Shown here: piece by piece, positions 43,245 through 54,489 of the stretch | Layout of the letters: every line of letters starts with the position of its first letter | Position numbering within the stretch: position 1 is the first letter of the stretch | Assembly (NCBI GenBank): GCA_037127315.1 | Contig: JBBBDQ010000229.1 | Coordinates: 195,001 to 259,000 of the forward strand | Reading direction: 5' to 3' | Length of the DNA stretch: 64,000 nucleotides | Origin: Ascarosepion bandense | Taxonomy: Eukaryota > Mollusca > Cephalopoda > Sepiida > Sepiidae | Position numbers and translations under genes: made by a program | Notes under the pieces: model-generated | Told to the model about the DNA's origin: nothing | Seen by the model: only the letters and a program-made list of their open reading frames with translations | The model's database searches: none

Positions 43245-43555
43245 ATTATTTTTTAATCATTTCCACAATCCACTTCCCCACCTCACCTTAGGCAAGGCAA
43301 TAAAGCGACTAAGACTGAGACGGATTAAAAGGATTTTGAGAAGAAAAAAAAACATTAGAAGAAGGACAATAAAAGAACAAGATTTATCGAGACAGATGGT
43401 TTATATTTTTTAATTTAATTGGAAGGTAAAGAGCCAAAAGAGTGTTCCACAAACGTAAAGTGCGAGAGAAGAAACTGCTAGCATCGAACTTACGGTTATA
43501 TATAGAAATGTCAATTATGAAAGCATGAAAACATGCTGCTAATCTAGTTTACTTT
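43245..43555 (-). mobile_element. LINE-A 3' end
   Basis: Tail 'ttaggcaaggc' near 43290; then the C-terminal coding block ('gtgttccacaaacgtaaagt' + 'gcgagagaagaaactgct'). Degraded. Confidence 0.65.
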
Positions 43556-43559
43556 CTTT

Positions 43560-43985
43560 TATGTGCCGTATCCATTCAGGAAGTAGGCGATTATAAACCT
43601 CTGCATCTTCCTTTCCCATTTAGCTGTTAATAATTTTTGTCATGTTATTTCTCCCAAACCCTTCTCTACTTAAGCCTGTCAAGTACGTCACACATTGCTT
43701 CTCTCTGTCTCTCTTTTCCGGCATCCACTCTGTGAGTATCAGATTCTCCAAGCCCTCTTTCCTCATTATCCCAGAAACTTCCACTGTCTTTTTCTGGTGT
43801 TTATTTCGTTTGCTCCGAGTCTTTCCTTCATCTTTGAGGAGATTATCCAGCATGCGCTGTCATATAGATGAAAAGATATGACATAAAAGTTCAGGACTTA
43901 TTTCTTTCATTCCAACAAAATAGTCCTTGTCTCTTAATATTCTACTCAGCTTTTAGAATGCGTTCTTGGTCATAAAATACGCGTT
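43560..43985 (-). mobile_element. LINE-B 3' end
   Basis: Minus-strand blocks MRKEGLENLILTEWMPEKRD and REKQCVTYLTGLSREG (43620-43800) are the post-RT C-terminus of LINE-B. It lies tail to tail with the LINE-A fragment. Confidence 0.78.
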
Positions 43986-44183
43986 CTGAACTCAGTGTCG
44001 CACTTTTCGCCCTAAAGAGCTGCTCTTTAAACATCGAAGCACCAAAGATCAGAACCCACCAAAATTATTTCTATAAAAATATTTAAAGATATAGTAACTT
44101 TAGGGAAGCTAGAAAGCGACATAAAGAATTCTAGTAGGCGTAACATATTATATTTAATAGATTACTGAATATTTTTATCGAAC

Positions 44184-44466
44184 AGTCAGTTAAGTGTCAT
44201 ACGTGATACACGCTTGGGCGATCATGTCTCGAAAGAGTCATGACTGACTGGGCAGAGCATTATCCCGTAGTAGGTTGCCATTACTTTCTGCGGTAGACTG
44301 TTTAGAACTAAATCTTTCCTGTTATTTAATCCATAACTGGAGGAAAGACACGAATTAATACCTTTCTCAAGAATATTGGCGCGTAGGTGAACACAAAGGA
44401 TTTAACTGGAATTCGAACTCGGCTCCACGAATTCTCGTTATTAACCGATATCCACTGTACCACAAC
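44184..44466 (-). mobile_element. SINE-1, near full length
   Basis: Minus strand. 3' end at 44184, hairpin 'atgtctcgaaagagtcat', internal deletion of the 'tatagccttggctggcaacc' block, box B complement 'ggaattcgaactcgg', head ending GTGCGTTGTGG at 44470. Confidence 0.85.
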
Positions 44467-44474
44467 GCACGTTC

Positions 44475-45105
44475 CTAATAAATTTAATAGATAACTCTCT
44501 CTCTCTCTCAAAAAGAAAAAAAAGTTACGGCACAAAAAATAACGAAGAAGGAAACTCATTTAAAATTCTATAATAATAATTTAATTTATATGGAAAAGAT
44601 ATTAGAAGAGTCTGGCACAATTACTTAGAACGAAAGGGGGGCAAGGAGATTTAAAATGAGTCAAACAATTACACAAAATAGCGAGAAGACGACAAAATAC
44701 CAGAAATCTTTCATAAGCGCCATGTCTTAAGGGAGTGGAGGAATCACAACATACTTGTGAACAAACAGCCTACATAAGAATAAAAATGAGTTTAAAAAGT
44801 GGAGAAAATAGCAAAAAGACTAGAAAAGCTCGTTTTCTTCTTTTTTATATATCCCTGCAAGGCTGAGTGATAACGGTACTCCACAACTTCCTTAGGAATA
44901 AAACACCTGCATGTGAATAAGAGATGAGCCAAACGCGTACTTAAAATAGAGTGAAGACCAGATTAATACCACTGTTATTTTACTTTTATGCACCGTAGAT
45001 CATGGGTTTCCACAATTTCTGTGTGAACAACCTGCCTGTATAGAGATAAAATTGAGTTAAACAAATTCACAAAATATCAAAACGACCAGACACTAGCTGC
45101 CATCC
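44475..45105. other. A-rich repeat-like sequence, unclassified
   Basis: (CT)n at 44495-44510. Weakly repeated phrases such as 'aaaatgagt(c/t)(a/t)aa(c/a)a' and 'aaaatagc(g/a)a(g/a)aag' at 44655, 44785 and 44930 hint at an old tandem array. Confidence 0.4.
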
Positions 45106-45109
45106 TTCC

Positions 45110-45470
45110 TTTACGTATTTTGTTCCGTCAGGGTTTAGTGGAATCATGGGTCTTCAAATTTTCTTATTCTTTCTATCTCGAAACAGTATTTGATTTCTTA
45201 CTATCCATTCCTGGACCTGTTCGGTGCCATCCATTTGCACAAAATCGTTATCTATGCTTTTTTCTGTTTTCTTATGTCCTTCCTACTCTTGTGAGTGTCA
45301 AATTCTTCAAATTTTTTTCCCATATTATGTGGCCTAGAAATTTTATTTATGTTTTATGAATCCTAAGCAGAAACGTCCTTCTCGTTCTAATTGTCTGTTA
45401 AACTTCCTCGTTACCCATATGCTCTGTTCATGGGATTTTCTGCAATTTAGAAAGTAACAAAAAATGCTTA
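45110..45470 (-). mobile_element. LINE-B fragment, degraded
   Basis: The order of phrases ('gttcggtgccatcc', 'ttgtgagtgtcaaattc', 'catatgctctgttcatgg') follows the minus-strand LINE-B 3' region at 3640-3960. Confidence 0.55.
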
Positions 45471-45479
45471 ATTGCTATT

Positions 45480-45640
45480 CAGTATGAAAAGACTCAATTT
45501 CCTCACAGCTTAATAGAAGATTTGAAGCAACAGAAATGTTGTTCCAGGGAAGAATGTTGAGCCTACCCTGGACGATGAGTGGAAGTAACGAGCAAAATGT
45601 ATGGAACGAACATTGACAAATAAAAGAAATAACAATTGAA
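45480..45640 (+). mobile_element. LINE-B fragment, opposite orientation
   Basis: 'gaagatttgaagcaacagaa' + 'atg' and 'gaagaatgttgagc' correspond to KLEATEMWFYRRML; 'gtaacgagcaa' to the following block. It lies head to head with 45110-45470, so two insertions or an inversion. Confidence 0.55.
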
Positions 45641-45654
45641 TTTTTTTTTAATCA

Positions 45655-45960
45655 TATCATCTCGAGCAAGGCGGTAACTCCACTGATGTGCATGGGGCGA
45701 CATAGGAGTGAAAAGATTGAAAAAGAGAAAGCCGGAAACCACATCCTTAAACAGGGAACAAGGGATGAGCCTCTTTATCTGTTCAATAGACGAGGGTGGA
45801 ATGTGAACCGGGCGATAATTTAGTCTATCTACTCCAATTAAAAAAAAAAGAATGAGAAGATAGGAAAAGAGAAAAAATAAACCGGGAACCGCATCCTAAA
45901 CAGGAAACAAGGGATGAGCCTCTTCACCTGTTCAATAGACGTTGATGGGCTGGGTCTTTC
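45655..45960 (-). mobile_element. dimeric tail repeat (SINE-like)
   Basis: Minus-strand dimer. The outer unit has the tail 'cgccttgctcgagatgatat' at 45655, then 'cctatgtcgccccatgcaca', 'ttttcaatcttttcact' and 'tctattgaacagataaagag'. The second unit starts after a T-rich linker at 45836-45850. The dimer structure and linker match 57657-57988, so the dimer itself was mobile. Confidence 0.72.
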
Positions 45961-45964
45961 TTGA

Positions 45965-46435
45965 AAAAGCAAAGATGGTGATTTGATCCTGGGTTTTATT
46001 GTCGGGAAGCTAACATTCTAGCCATACGACCGTGCACACGTACACAGACATAGCAGACTTATACTTTCTCTTTATCGAGAATGGCCATCAAACACCATCA
46101 CGCAATGATACATTGGTGCCCCGCAAGGACGTGACCTTTAAAAGCACGGCTAATGATTGCTTTTTAAGGGTACATCCAGCCATACGTACCACCCAGTAAA
46201 ATTCGCTTTTACCTAAAATTTTTGCAACAATTATAAAAAAGAAGAGTTCACCAACGTCTTCAGTTACTAGTGGGATGCAGGTATTACACCCGAATTTTCG
46301 TTTTACTAGCGAGATGTCCTTACAATGACTAAGGGCTCACTCTCTCTCTCTCTCTCTCTCGCTTCCAATAATTACCAGTAGTGTTCTTGGGGCGTCGATG
46401 GGTGACCTGCATACGTCTGTTCATTATTTTCCCGT
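45965..46435. other. no recognised feature
   Basis: Only a (CT)n array at 46336-46361. Confidence 0.5.
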
Positions 46436-46439
46436 ACAT

Positions 46440-46590
46440 AGAACCCTGACGCGTGGCTGACACTCCGAGTCAGGATAGACCTGGAAAGAACAGCAAATAA
46501 GAGGTGGTTCTATTCTCTTCAAAACAACCACTTCCTCGATCAGAGATCTTGCTGCCGGATGTAGGTTATTGTCATACCCAGAATAACATA
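46440..46590. repeat. family-F dispersed repeat
   Basis: 'gctgacactccgagtcagga', 'cagcaaataagaggtggttc' and 'gagatcttgctgcc' align with 28730-28830. Confidence 0.65.
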
Positions 46591-46594
46591 CATA

Positions 46595-47520
46595 CATACG
46601 TGACGTAGGCGATCATATCTTTCCACGTATTCCTATCCCTGGTGGCTCTTAGCACGCTTCTTCCTGTTATTCCTCCCAAACCCCGCTCCACTATCCACCT
46701 CCTCAGGCTTGAAGGGATATGCCACATAGAAAAAGAAGGTTGTAGTGGTAAAGTGTAATTTTTACGTAATAAAATATTCGAAAAAATCAGTGCCATACGT
46801 GGGATACACGCTTGGGCGACCATGTCTCGAAAGAGTCATGACTGACCTTCAGGCCTTTCAAATATGTTATCCGCTGCGTTCCCTGTCTCGTTTTCCCTCT
46901 GAATTGTGTGTATCAGATTCTCCAATCCTGCCTTCCTAATTACATTTCCCAAGATCTTCAGCTTTCTCTTCCCGATGCTCAGTATTAATTTCCTTTTTAT
47001 TTCCATCCTTTCTAAAACGTCATCATTGCTCACATGCTCGATTCATGATATTCCCAACATCCTTCTGTAGAACCACATTTCAGTTACTTCTAGTTTTTCC
47101 TTCATCATTGTTGATATTGTACAGGCATTCACTACCATATTGGAGGACAGACATCACATAGCAATCCCTTACTTTCTTCTTTGTTTCTAGATAAATTTTC
47201 CTGTCTTAATACTAATTACATTTCCCAAGATCTTCAGCTTTCTCTTCCCGATGCTCAGTATTAATTTCCTTTTTATTTCCATCCTTTCTAAAACGTCATC
47301 ATTGCTCACATGGTCGATTCATGATATTCCCAACATCCTTCTGTAGAACCACATTTCAGTTACTTCTGGAACGCGTCCTTGGCGATTCCGAATCGCCTTC
47401 GGGATCTCAGTATCGCACTCTCCGTCTTCGGTTCGAACACTTTCCGTGTAGTTAAATTCTTGTAATTGCTTGATTTTAGTATCCCTAACCTGTAATTGGA
47501 ACCTACAGGAACAATAAATA
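46595..47520 (-). mobile_element. LINE-B 3' half with internal tandem duplication
   Basis: Minus strand. From 47520: DTKIKQLQEFNYTESVRTED, GECDTEIPKAI, then EMWFYRRMLGIS, the post-RT region, and towards 46600 'RSVLRATRDRNTWKDMIAYV', the LINE-B C-terminal end. It is interrupted by a 276-bp tandem duplication (46936-47211 repeated as 47212-47367) and by a SINE-1 3' fragment. Confidence 0.8.
46788..46846 (-). mobile_element. SINE-1 3' fragment inside LINE-B
   Basis: 'cagtgccatacgtgggatac', 'cgcttgggcgaccatgtctc' and 'gaaagagtcatgactgac' are the last 59 bp of SINE-1, including the hairpin. Confidence 0.75.
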
Positions 47521-47524
47521 TCTA

Positions 47525-48940
47525 AAGAACAACTAAATGAAAACCTCTTGTTTAATATAAATAAATGCATAAATTATTTATCAAATTAAAATGAAAAATA
47601 AATAATAATTAAATTAAAACAAGTGAATGAATATATAAAAAAGAGATTAACAACATTTACTCTCTCCCTGAATATGTATTAAATTACATCGTTAGCATCT
47701 TCTATAGTTTACCTTGATTTTTACAGTTAGCCTGTAGAATATTTATTCGCATTCTTTAATTAAAAAACTTTGAAATCTAACAATAATTTACTCATCTGTT
47801 TGCAAATATTTATTTCAAAATAGAAGCCTTATATTTACTTTGATAAAAAAAGAGGATGAAACGCGTTGGTAACAAAAACCTTTTCTTTTTTTATACACAT
47901 ACATACATGCACACACACATGCATACATGCATAAAGTCTGTAGACTTGATTGAATGGTAACAGGATAAAAAAATATAAACACTTGTGTCGAGTATTGCCA
48001 TTTTATCCGTATATAATGGAATTGAACAAGAACCAACGTAGTTCCCAAAAGTAATAACGATGCCTGTGGAGTGATCGTTTTTTTTTTCTCGTATTCAATA
48101 GTAAAGAAAAAAAAAACTTTTTTTTCTTTCAGTGAAGGAAACCCCATTTGCGCACTGAAATTTTCGGTCCCCCATGCAAGCACGCATTCACACAATTTTA
48201 CATTCGGTCACATATTTACAATGTATTGCAATCTCACATCGCTTTTAGGTTCACCTACACCGCCGTTGAAACTGATCAAGTGATGAGGTTTCTGTTATCG
48301 TGATTGTTATTCGGTTTACGGCAACATTAGGTTTAAATACCGGTTCTAGTACGATCACTGAAGTAAAGCAATGTCGAGCAAGGTCAGCACCTCGATGGGT
48401 GACAGCTATCGGAATACCTGATGTTTGAAGTGGTGTGTGTAATAGATAACGTAGTGTCTACTTCTATTTTCAATAAACTTTGTTGGAAAAGGTATGAATC
48501 CAGCATTTCTCTTCACCAGCAATTGATTAATTGGTAGAAGCAATAATTCCTTATTATTATATTAAAAATATTATATACAAAAATGTTTTACAGGCTAAAA
48601 ATATCTCTTGTTGTATCCTTCAAAGAAGTTGCAAACAAACAAGGTGGTACTTGAGTGAAAGAACAGCAACATGTGCGTAGATGAAAGAAAAGGTTTATTG
48701 TAAAGAGAATACACTATGGCAAGACAGGGAATCTAGTGGCAGGCTAGTAATTGCCGAAGCAAGTCACAGGTATCTCCTGTGCTCACTATATATGGCTACT
48801 AATACAGTCACTCCACATTGGGGGTAGGGAGTGTTGGACATTCCATTACAGCACTTCTGGATTTAAATACTCTTCAAAAGGTTGATAAAACGTGAAATAG
48901 AAACGAATAGAGTGAATTAAAAATTAAAATATTACGACTA
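47525..48940. other. no recognised feature
   Basis: A 126-codon minus ORF (47815-48195) has no domain. 48660-48850 is less AT-rich and contains 'aaaggtttattgtaaagaga', but I cannot assign it. Confidence 0.45.
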
Positions 48941-48941
48941 T

Positions 48942-49395
48942 GCATATATAAATCAAGCTGATAAAAGTCTGGCAACAGATCTCCCTTGTGACCAAGTTCG
49001 AACAGCTCAGTAGGTTGAATACTGACACGTAGGATTTCACTTAAAAATAACAAATATTATTATATAATGAAACACATATATTTTTAATATTCCCATATAA
49101 ATTTAGTTGATCAAAGCCGAGCAGTACATCTATCCTGTTATTGAGATCTAGCAGTTCAGAGAGTAAAATATTAATTTTGAGCATTGAGTATCCTAGTTTT
49201 AAATTAATAAATATTATTATCTATTAAAAAAATTCAAATATATTAAATATGCATATATAAGTTTAGTATATGAAGCTCAGCAAAAGATCTCTTCTATGAC
49301 CAAGGTCAAGCTCTAGCAGCTCAGTAGATGTAATATTGATTTGTAGCATTTAATAACATAAATTAGAAAAAAATGGTTTTATTTAATTAAACGTG
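48942..49395. repeat. three tandem copies of a 150-158 bp unit
   Basis: Copies start at 48942, 49093 and 49251. Shared phrases: 'catat.taa.tt(t)ag.tgat', 'agatct(c/a)..ctgtgacca', 'agcagctcagtaga/ggt' and 'aatattgat.t..agcatt'. Diverged by perhaps 25-30%. Confidence 0.75.
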
Positions 49396-49399
49396 TAAA

Positions 49400-49675
49400 A
49401 AGCCTGATTCATTTCCGAGATTTATTAAGTGGTGTTAAATAAAATTGGTAAACGCAACATTGAGTGATATTTTAAAATCAGTGTAATTTTTACGTTTTAC
49501 AGAGAAAAAAAACTGGGCTGGTATCATTTATCTAAAAAGTATTGATATAATATTAATTGAAATATTTATACAATAAAAAATAAAAAAGTATACATTTAAT
49601 ATTAAAAATATTATTTAAAGCCTGTTCTAAGCTTAAGAATTTTATTTCTTAATTCCCTGTTCACTGATACTAACC
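49400..49675. other. AT-rich, no recognised feature
   Basis: Nothing beyond AT-rich words. Confidence 0.45.
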
Positions 49676-49679
49676 ATTA

Positions 49680-49970
49680 AAATGTAACCGCAATTTCTAC
49701 TCCACAGCTTCTTTTCTCGCACTTCCCGCCTGTGAAATTCCTTTCCGCATACTTGCTTCCCCGACGGCTACAACCTCCTGGAGTTTAAATCTAAGGTCAA
49801 TAGACACCTCCTAACACACTAACTCGCACCCATTCTCTTAAATACTCTTCCTATGTACCTCCTTACTCGTCTATCACCATCCTTCTGACATTTCCTATAT
49901 CCAATCGTTCTATGTAACCCCCCGCACTATAGTGCCAGTGGAATGCCTTGCTTGGGGTGAAATTATTAAA
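49680..49970 (+). mobile_element. LINE-A 3' end with intact tail
   Basis: C-terminal coding block from 'attaaaatgtaaccgcaatt' to 'ggtcaatagacacctcctaa', the 3' UTR, then the tail 'ccttgcttggggtgaaatta' + 't' + A-run. 5'-truncated to 290 bp, the normal fate of LINE inserts. Confidence 0.85.
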
Positions 49971-49974
49971 AAAA

Positions 49975-50480
49975 AATAAAGAAAATTGCATATCTAGTTT
50001 TAACAATTATCCGCGGCATATATTCCCATCCACTGTGCCTCTTACTCTGTAGCCCTCTACATAGAGTGTCTCTTGAGCCTTGAACAGAGTGAAAATTATT
50101 GTAAAATATATACTCTCGGATCTGGAATTGTTCATCTGTGTGATAATTTTCGATGTTTTTAAAGAATAACGGCCCGATTAGTTCTTTTCCATTATAGTGT
50201 GTAGGACTCAAACATCCGACTGGCTGACTTTTCCTATTTTTCCAAAACGTTGGCATATGGTTGATTGTCTTGTGTTTCTATTATATTTTCTCTTTCTTGA
50301 GTACTTTACTGTGGATTACTCTCAGCTAATGACTTGTGAGCCTCATCGTGAAATCCGACGTCTGGCTCGTTCATCTTTCTACGATGTTTCTCCAGAAAGA
50401 AACTTTACAAAACAATTTCATGCTTGTCAGTGAGTTACGACTTGCGGGCCATAAACACTATACATTTTCCTAGAAGTTAT
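49975..50480. other. no recognised feature
   Basis: Short overlapping ORFs only. Confidence 0.45.
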
Positions 50481-50722
50481 TGTAGAAATGACCGTGTTTA
50501 TAGAAAATATGTTCAGTTGAAGGATTGTCGTTTATTCTGTGTTCAACTGAATGTGGTATGTGTTTAATAATAAATGGTGGGTGATTAGATTAAACATGTA
50601 GTATGTGTTTAATCTAATCACCCACCATTTATTATTAAATACATACCATATTCAGCTGAACAGAGAATAAACAATAATTCTTCAACTGAACACTTTTTTT
50701 TATAAACACAGTCGTTACTACA
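50481..50722. repeat. 242-bp near-palindrome
   Basis: Arms 50481-50597 and about 50604-50722. The innermost 30 bp ('ggtgggtgattagattaaac' and its complement) are perfect; outer parts differ by scattered substitutions ('gttcagttgaaggattgtcg' versus 'gttcagttgaagaattattg'). A few bases of loop. Confidence 0.9.
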
Positions 50723-50794
50723 ATACAGCCTTAAGAACAGCGGCTATATATGCAATGATATTCAATATCTTAAGCAAATTAACCATAATATTGT

Positions 50795-50910
50795 CTTACT
50801 GTATAGATTGAATACATCTGGTGAGAAGGCACATCCTTGTTTTACACCTCTTTTACTCTTTGTATATCTTCTGAAATAGTTTCATGACCGTATGCAGGCG
50901 GTTTGAGCAA
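50795..50910 (-). mobile_element. LINE-B fragment (motif B region)
   Basis: The minus strand gives GVKQGCAFSPDVFN, the palm motif B of LINE-B, and 'RMQAV' just beyond. No other motif is kept. Confidence 0.65.
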
Positions 50911-51089
50911 GTGGGAAAATGCCCAAGACAGAAACTTACTAATTGGAAAAGATGCAACACCCAAATCTTAATAAACATTTGACCAGAGAAAAGGGTATCC
51001 CAAAAGGTAAGGAACATGATGGAAAACAGAAAATAATTGTTAAAAACAAAGAAAAGAGTGCTGGCTTGATTCGTGATATGTATCGTCTT

Positions 51090-51270
51090 ACATTATAGTG
51101 AATAGTGAACTATCACCCGACAAACAGAGAGAAAATTGTAGATAACAGAAATGTCGTTCTAAAGAAGTGTACTGATAATTCCATGGACAAAATCAGTAAG
51201 CAATGAAGAACTGTTAATGGCAACAAAAATAATGCTTATGCTCAGAGTAATTATTGGTAATGTTATATAT
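51090..51270 (+). mobile_element. LINE-B fragment (post-RT region)
   Basis: Plus-strand phrases 'gtagataacagaaatgtcgt' + 'tctaaagaagtg' (EITEMSF.RSV-like), 'ccatggacaaaatcagtaag' and 'caatgaagaact' match 33390-33450 in order. Confidence 0.5.
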
Positions 51271-51274
51271 TAAC

Positions 51275-52080
51275 TGTTTTCCTATAAGAAAACATTTAGC
51301 ATTTATTGACTTAGTTTCCAGTACTACTTTCAGTTAATGTTTATAAAATCTTTCTCATAAAATACCGTTTTATGAGAACATGTTTGTCAAGTCCTATAGT
51401 TGTTATCGTTATTTCCAGTATTGATGAGTTTTCCTTCCTAATCTTTATTTGATGTGGTGTGGAATGTCAACATCTTGATTATGTTATTATTTCCATTTCA
51501 CGCTGCATGCGCTATACATTTTAGTTGTTGCCGCTGTTGGTATTCCTCAAGATATTTTGTTTCTGTTATTTGATATAGTTCTTTGTGATTCTGTAACGCC
51601 ACTCATACAATGTTCAAAGCAGAAAAATCTTTGCCAAGACTGTCAGGTTTAACTTGCACAAAGCTTTCTCTTTTTTCTTTTAGACACATTATGAGCAAGT
51701 AAAATTGGAAAACTTAATCTTTACAGGATTATCTGAAGAAAAGAGAGATGAAGAAAGACAGCAAACTACCAGCTTGAGGGGCTTATGTGAATAAATAGCG
51801 GAACACAATTTAGAAAAATAACTGGTAAAAAGCACAATGAATAGGAAGATTTAGCGTGCCGTTCATCGCTCACCTTAAACAGAATGTATAAAATTAAAAG
51901 AAATAGGCTATTTTGACGGTCCGTATTGTGTTGCTTTTCCAAATTTCGTGTTCTTTTGTAATTTTTCGTTTTCTCTGGATCTCCGAAGAAGCTTTAATAA
52001 AATTGAAACATTTTGGATTCAGATACGTTTCCTATTTTGTTCTTTATTCTAGCATCTTTGCGGATTCCGATCCATATATT
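51275..52080. other. no recognised feature
   Basis: Nothing beyond AT-rich sequence. Confidence 0.45.
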
Positions 52081-52084
52081 TAAC

Positions 52085-52135
52085 TCACACAAACACACAC
52101 AGACACTCATACAGACACACACACACACACACACA

Positions 52136-52190
<55 letters not shown>
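52085..52190. repeat. (CA)n(TA)n microsatellite
   Basis: CA-rich 52085-52138 then TA 52139-52190. Confidence 0.95.
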
Positions 52191-52194
<4 letters not shown>

Positions 52195-52195
52195 G

Positions 52196-52370
52196 TATAC
52201 TATAGAATATGCACAAACTACAATCTCCTACAAAATTGTGCATTTTGTTTCGACATTGTAAAAACAAATTATTACCATCATTATTAACTAATGAGATATT
52301 GTTCTTTCAATGTCAAAACAAAATTTGCAATTTTGTAGTAGATTGCAGCTTGTACATGTTCTAAAGTATA
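52196..52370. repeat. inverted repeat, 63-bp arms
   Basis: Arms 52196-52258 and 52308-52370: 'ctacaaaattg.gcattttg' pairs with 'caaaatttgcaattttgtag', and the ends tatac/gtata also pair. About 80% identity. Confidence 0.8.
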
Positions 52371-52466
52371 ATTGATAATAAATATTCCTTGCTCTATTTT
52401 TTTATATTGAGCACTGTTTGAAATTAATGTTTAAAACGTTGCAAATATTTTCTTCGTTACTTATTC

Positions 52467-52469
<3 letters not shown>

Positions 52470-52507
<38 letters not shown>

Positions 52508-52698
52508 GAAATGCATTTATTTTAAAATATCAGCTAAAGAAGAAAAGTTTTGTTTTGTGTAGTGATGTGATATTATGCTCTTTATAAACCATTGTAATAA
52601 CAAAACGACAATTTTAAGTCTACTCTGTATCGAGCACACTTTATAAATGTAAATGCTTGAACAGTGGGTTTTTAATCTACGTGTTCTTTCACTTTTTG

Positions 52699-52741
<43 letters not shown>
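52470..52741. repeat. two (TA)n arrays
   Basis: Arrays at 52470-52503 and 52706-52741; unassigned sequence lies between them. Confidence 0.9.
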
Positions 52742-52743
<2 letters not shown>

Positions 52744-53135
52744 AAGATTATATTTCGAAAAATAGAAATACACAAAAAAGTCAAACCAAGAATCTGATCC
52801 CTGCCTTAGTTCACAGAGCTAAATGGGGACAAGGTCAGGCTTGTATCATTGAATTCTAAGTTCAAACTCGTAATGTTTCATCATTATCAAGCAGATACTA
52901 AATTTTCTCCAGCCCGGATAATATTTCTTTCTATTCTTGAAAAAGAGAACATTTATTGTGGGCTAAACTTTGGAAAAATGTGGAATTTAAAAAATCTTTT
53001 TTACCCCGAATTAAGGCAATAAGACTAAGACGCAAGTGATTAATGAGGGAGTAAAAACAAAAATATTCCTTACTAGAAAGAACAATAAAAGAATTTGGAG
53101 TGAAGAAGATAATGTTTAACATTGAATTTAAATAT

Positions 53136-53300
53136 TTTGCGATCATATCTTGGTCCTGACATGGCGCCTCGGCTTCATTCTTTTTACCACTGCCGTAGTG
53201 TAGGTTCTCTGTGCCTTTTCTATAACTATTTTCATGGTAACTATTCTGGTGAAATTTCCCCTATGGCACTTAGGTTTATAAATTTAAGCTCTATAATAAA
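53136..53300 (+). mobile_element. LINE-A fragment
   Basis: Conceptual GPDMAPRLHSFYHCRSVGSL then CLFYNYFHGNYSGEI matches the LFYKYFHG region. Confidence 0.75.
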
Positions 53301-53471
53301 TTGGTAAAAATGTCTCGTCATTTTGCAGTTCAAAAGTCTAGATGTAACCGTGATATTTATACTAAGGGCTTTGTGAAACTCTCTTCTGGGTTGACGTGAT
53401 TGACCAACTCCAGATTCTCGAGTGGAAATGCTCGTCAGGATCGATAAGTCGACGCGAAATTCTGAAGTTGT

Positions 53472-53505
53472 TCATTATGTATTTATCCTAAGGTCTTCAT
53501 GACCA

Positions 53506-53596
<91 letters not shown>

Positions 53597-54030
53597 TAAT
53601 TGAAGTGAAATTACGTTGATTTATAATTCCAGTTTTATCTTGAGACATTATAAGTAAATATTTTTCTGATCAGAAAAATACTTTTTATTCCTTTATTTTT
53701 TATGAATTATTCAGTTGCATTTTTATTATTATATTTGTTTGATTATTCGAGTGAGAGAGGGATTCGTCTTTTATGACTTATCGATACTTTGCAGATTATT
53801 TAAAGCGTAGGGTATTTTTAGATCATAAGAATTTCTTTTGAGATAATAATAGTTTTAGTAAGTCGTACTAACTAAGCCATAACTTGGGAAGAGAATGTAA
53901 CTCGACTATCCGATTAAACATTTCGTACCAATATCAACTACACCACCGACACATCCAGGCTTACAGTATCTGATACTCCCAAGTGATCATCTACTAGACT
54001 AGACATTATCTAACTTTTTAAATGAACAGT

Positions 54031-54080
<50 letters not shown>

Positions 54081-54134
54081 GAGAGAGAGAGAGAGAGGGG
54101 GGGGTCATGAAGACCTTAGGATAAATACATAATG
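53472..54134. repeat. inverted pair: 30-bp core + (CT)n + (TA)n
   Basis: The left side has core 'tcattatgtatttatcctaa' + 'ggtcttcatga' (53472-53502), (CT)n to 53555, (TA)n to 53593. The right side mirrors it: (TA)n 54034-54076, (GA)n and G-run, core reversed at 54105-54134. The 440-bp interior includes 53868-53950, a diverged minus-strand SINE-1 head. The same core occurs four times in the 60.1-kb array. Confidence 0.82.
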
Positions 54135-54166
54135 AACAAACAGGAATGGATAGATAGATCTGTAAC

Positions 54167-54168
54167 AA

Positions 54169-54212
<44 letters not shown>
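54167..54212. repeat. (GATA)n array
   Basis: Tetranucleotide array; a second one lies at 54449-54482. Confidence 0.95.
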
Positions 54213-54446
54213 TGTTGGGGTCCGTTAGGACCAGAAAGAAACAAATAAAAACAAAAAGGTAGATAGAACCAGTGTATTGGGATAACAGAACATATATACA
54301 AAATAAGGGTGTTATTTGCTAGCAGATAGAAGTGTCCGTCCGAACTCCCAAGTTACACTGCATTTCGACTGCCTCGCTTAAGACGTCTCGCATGTTAGTA
54401 TTAAGGAGGATGAGTTCATACCATTGTAGATGGGTTACCATAACAC

Positions 54447-54483
<37 letters not shown>

Positions 54484-54489
54484 GTGAAA

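Noticed and set aside
44152..44492. atttaatagat near both ends of the SINE-1 at 44184-44466 as a target-site duplication
   Set aside because: The two copies lie about 20 bp from the element ends on both sides, so they do not abut; probably chance in AT-rich sequence.
48660..48850. Possible LTR (phrase 'aaaggtttattgtaaagaga')
   Set aside because: No second copy, no primer-binding site and no gag or pol reading nearby.
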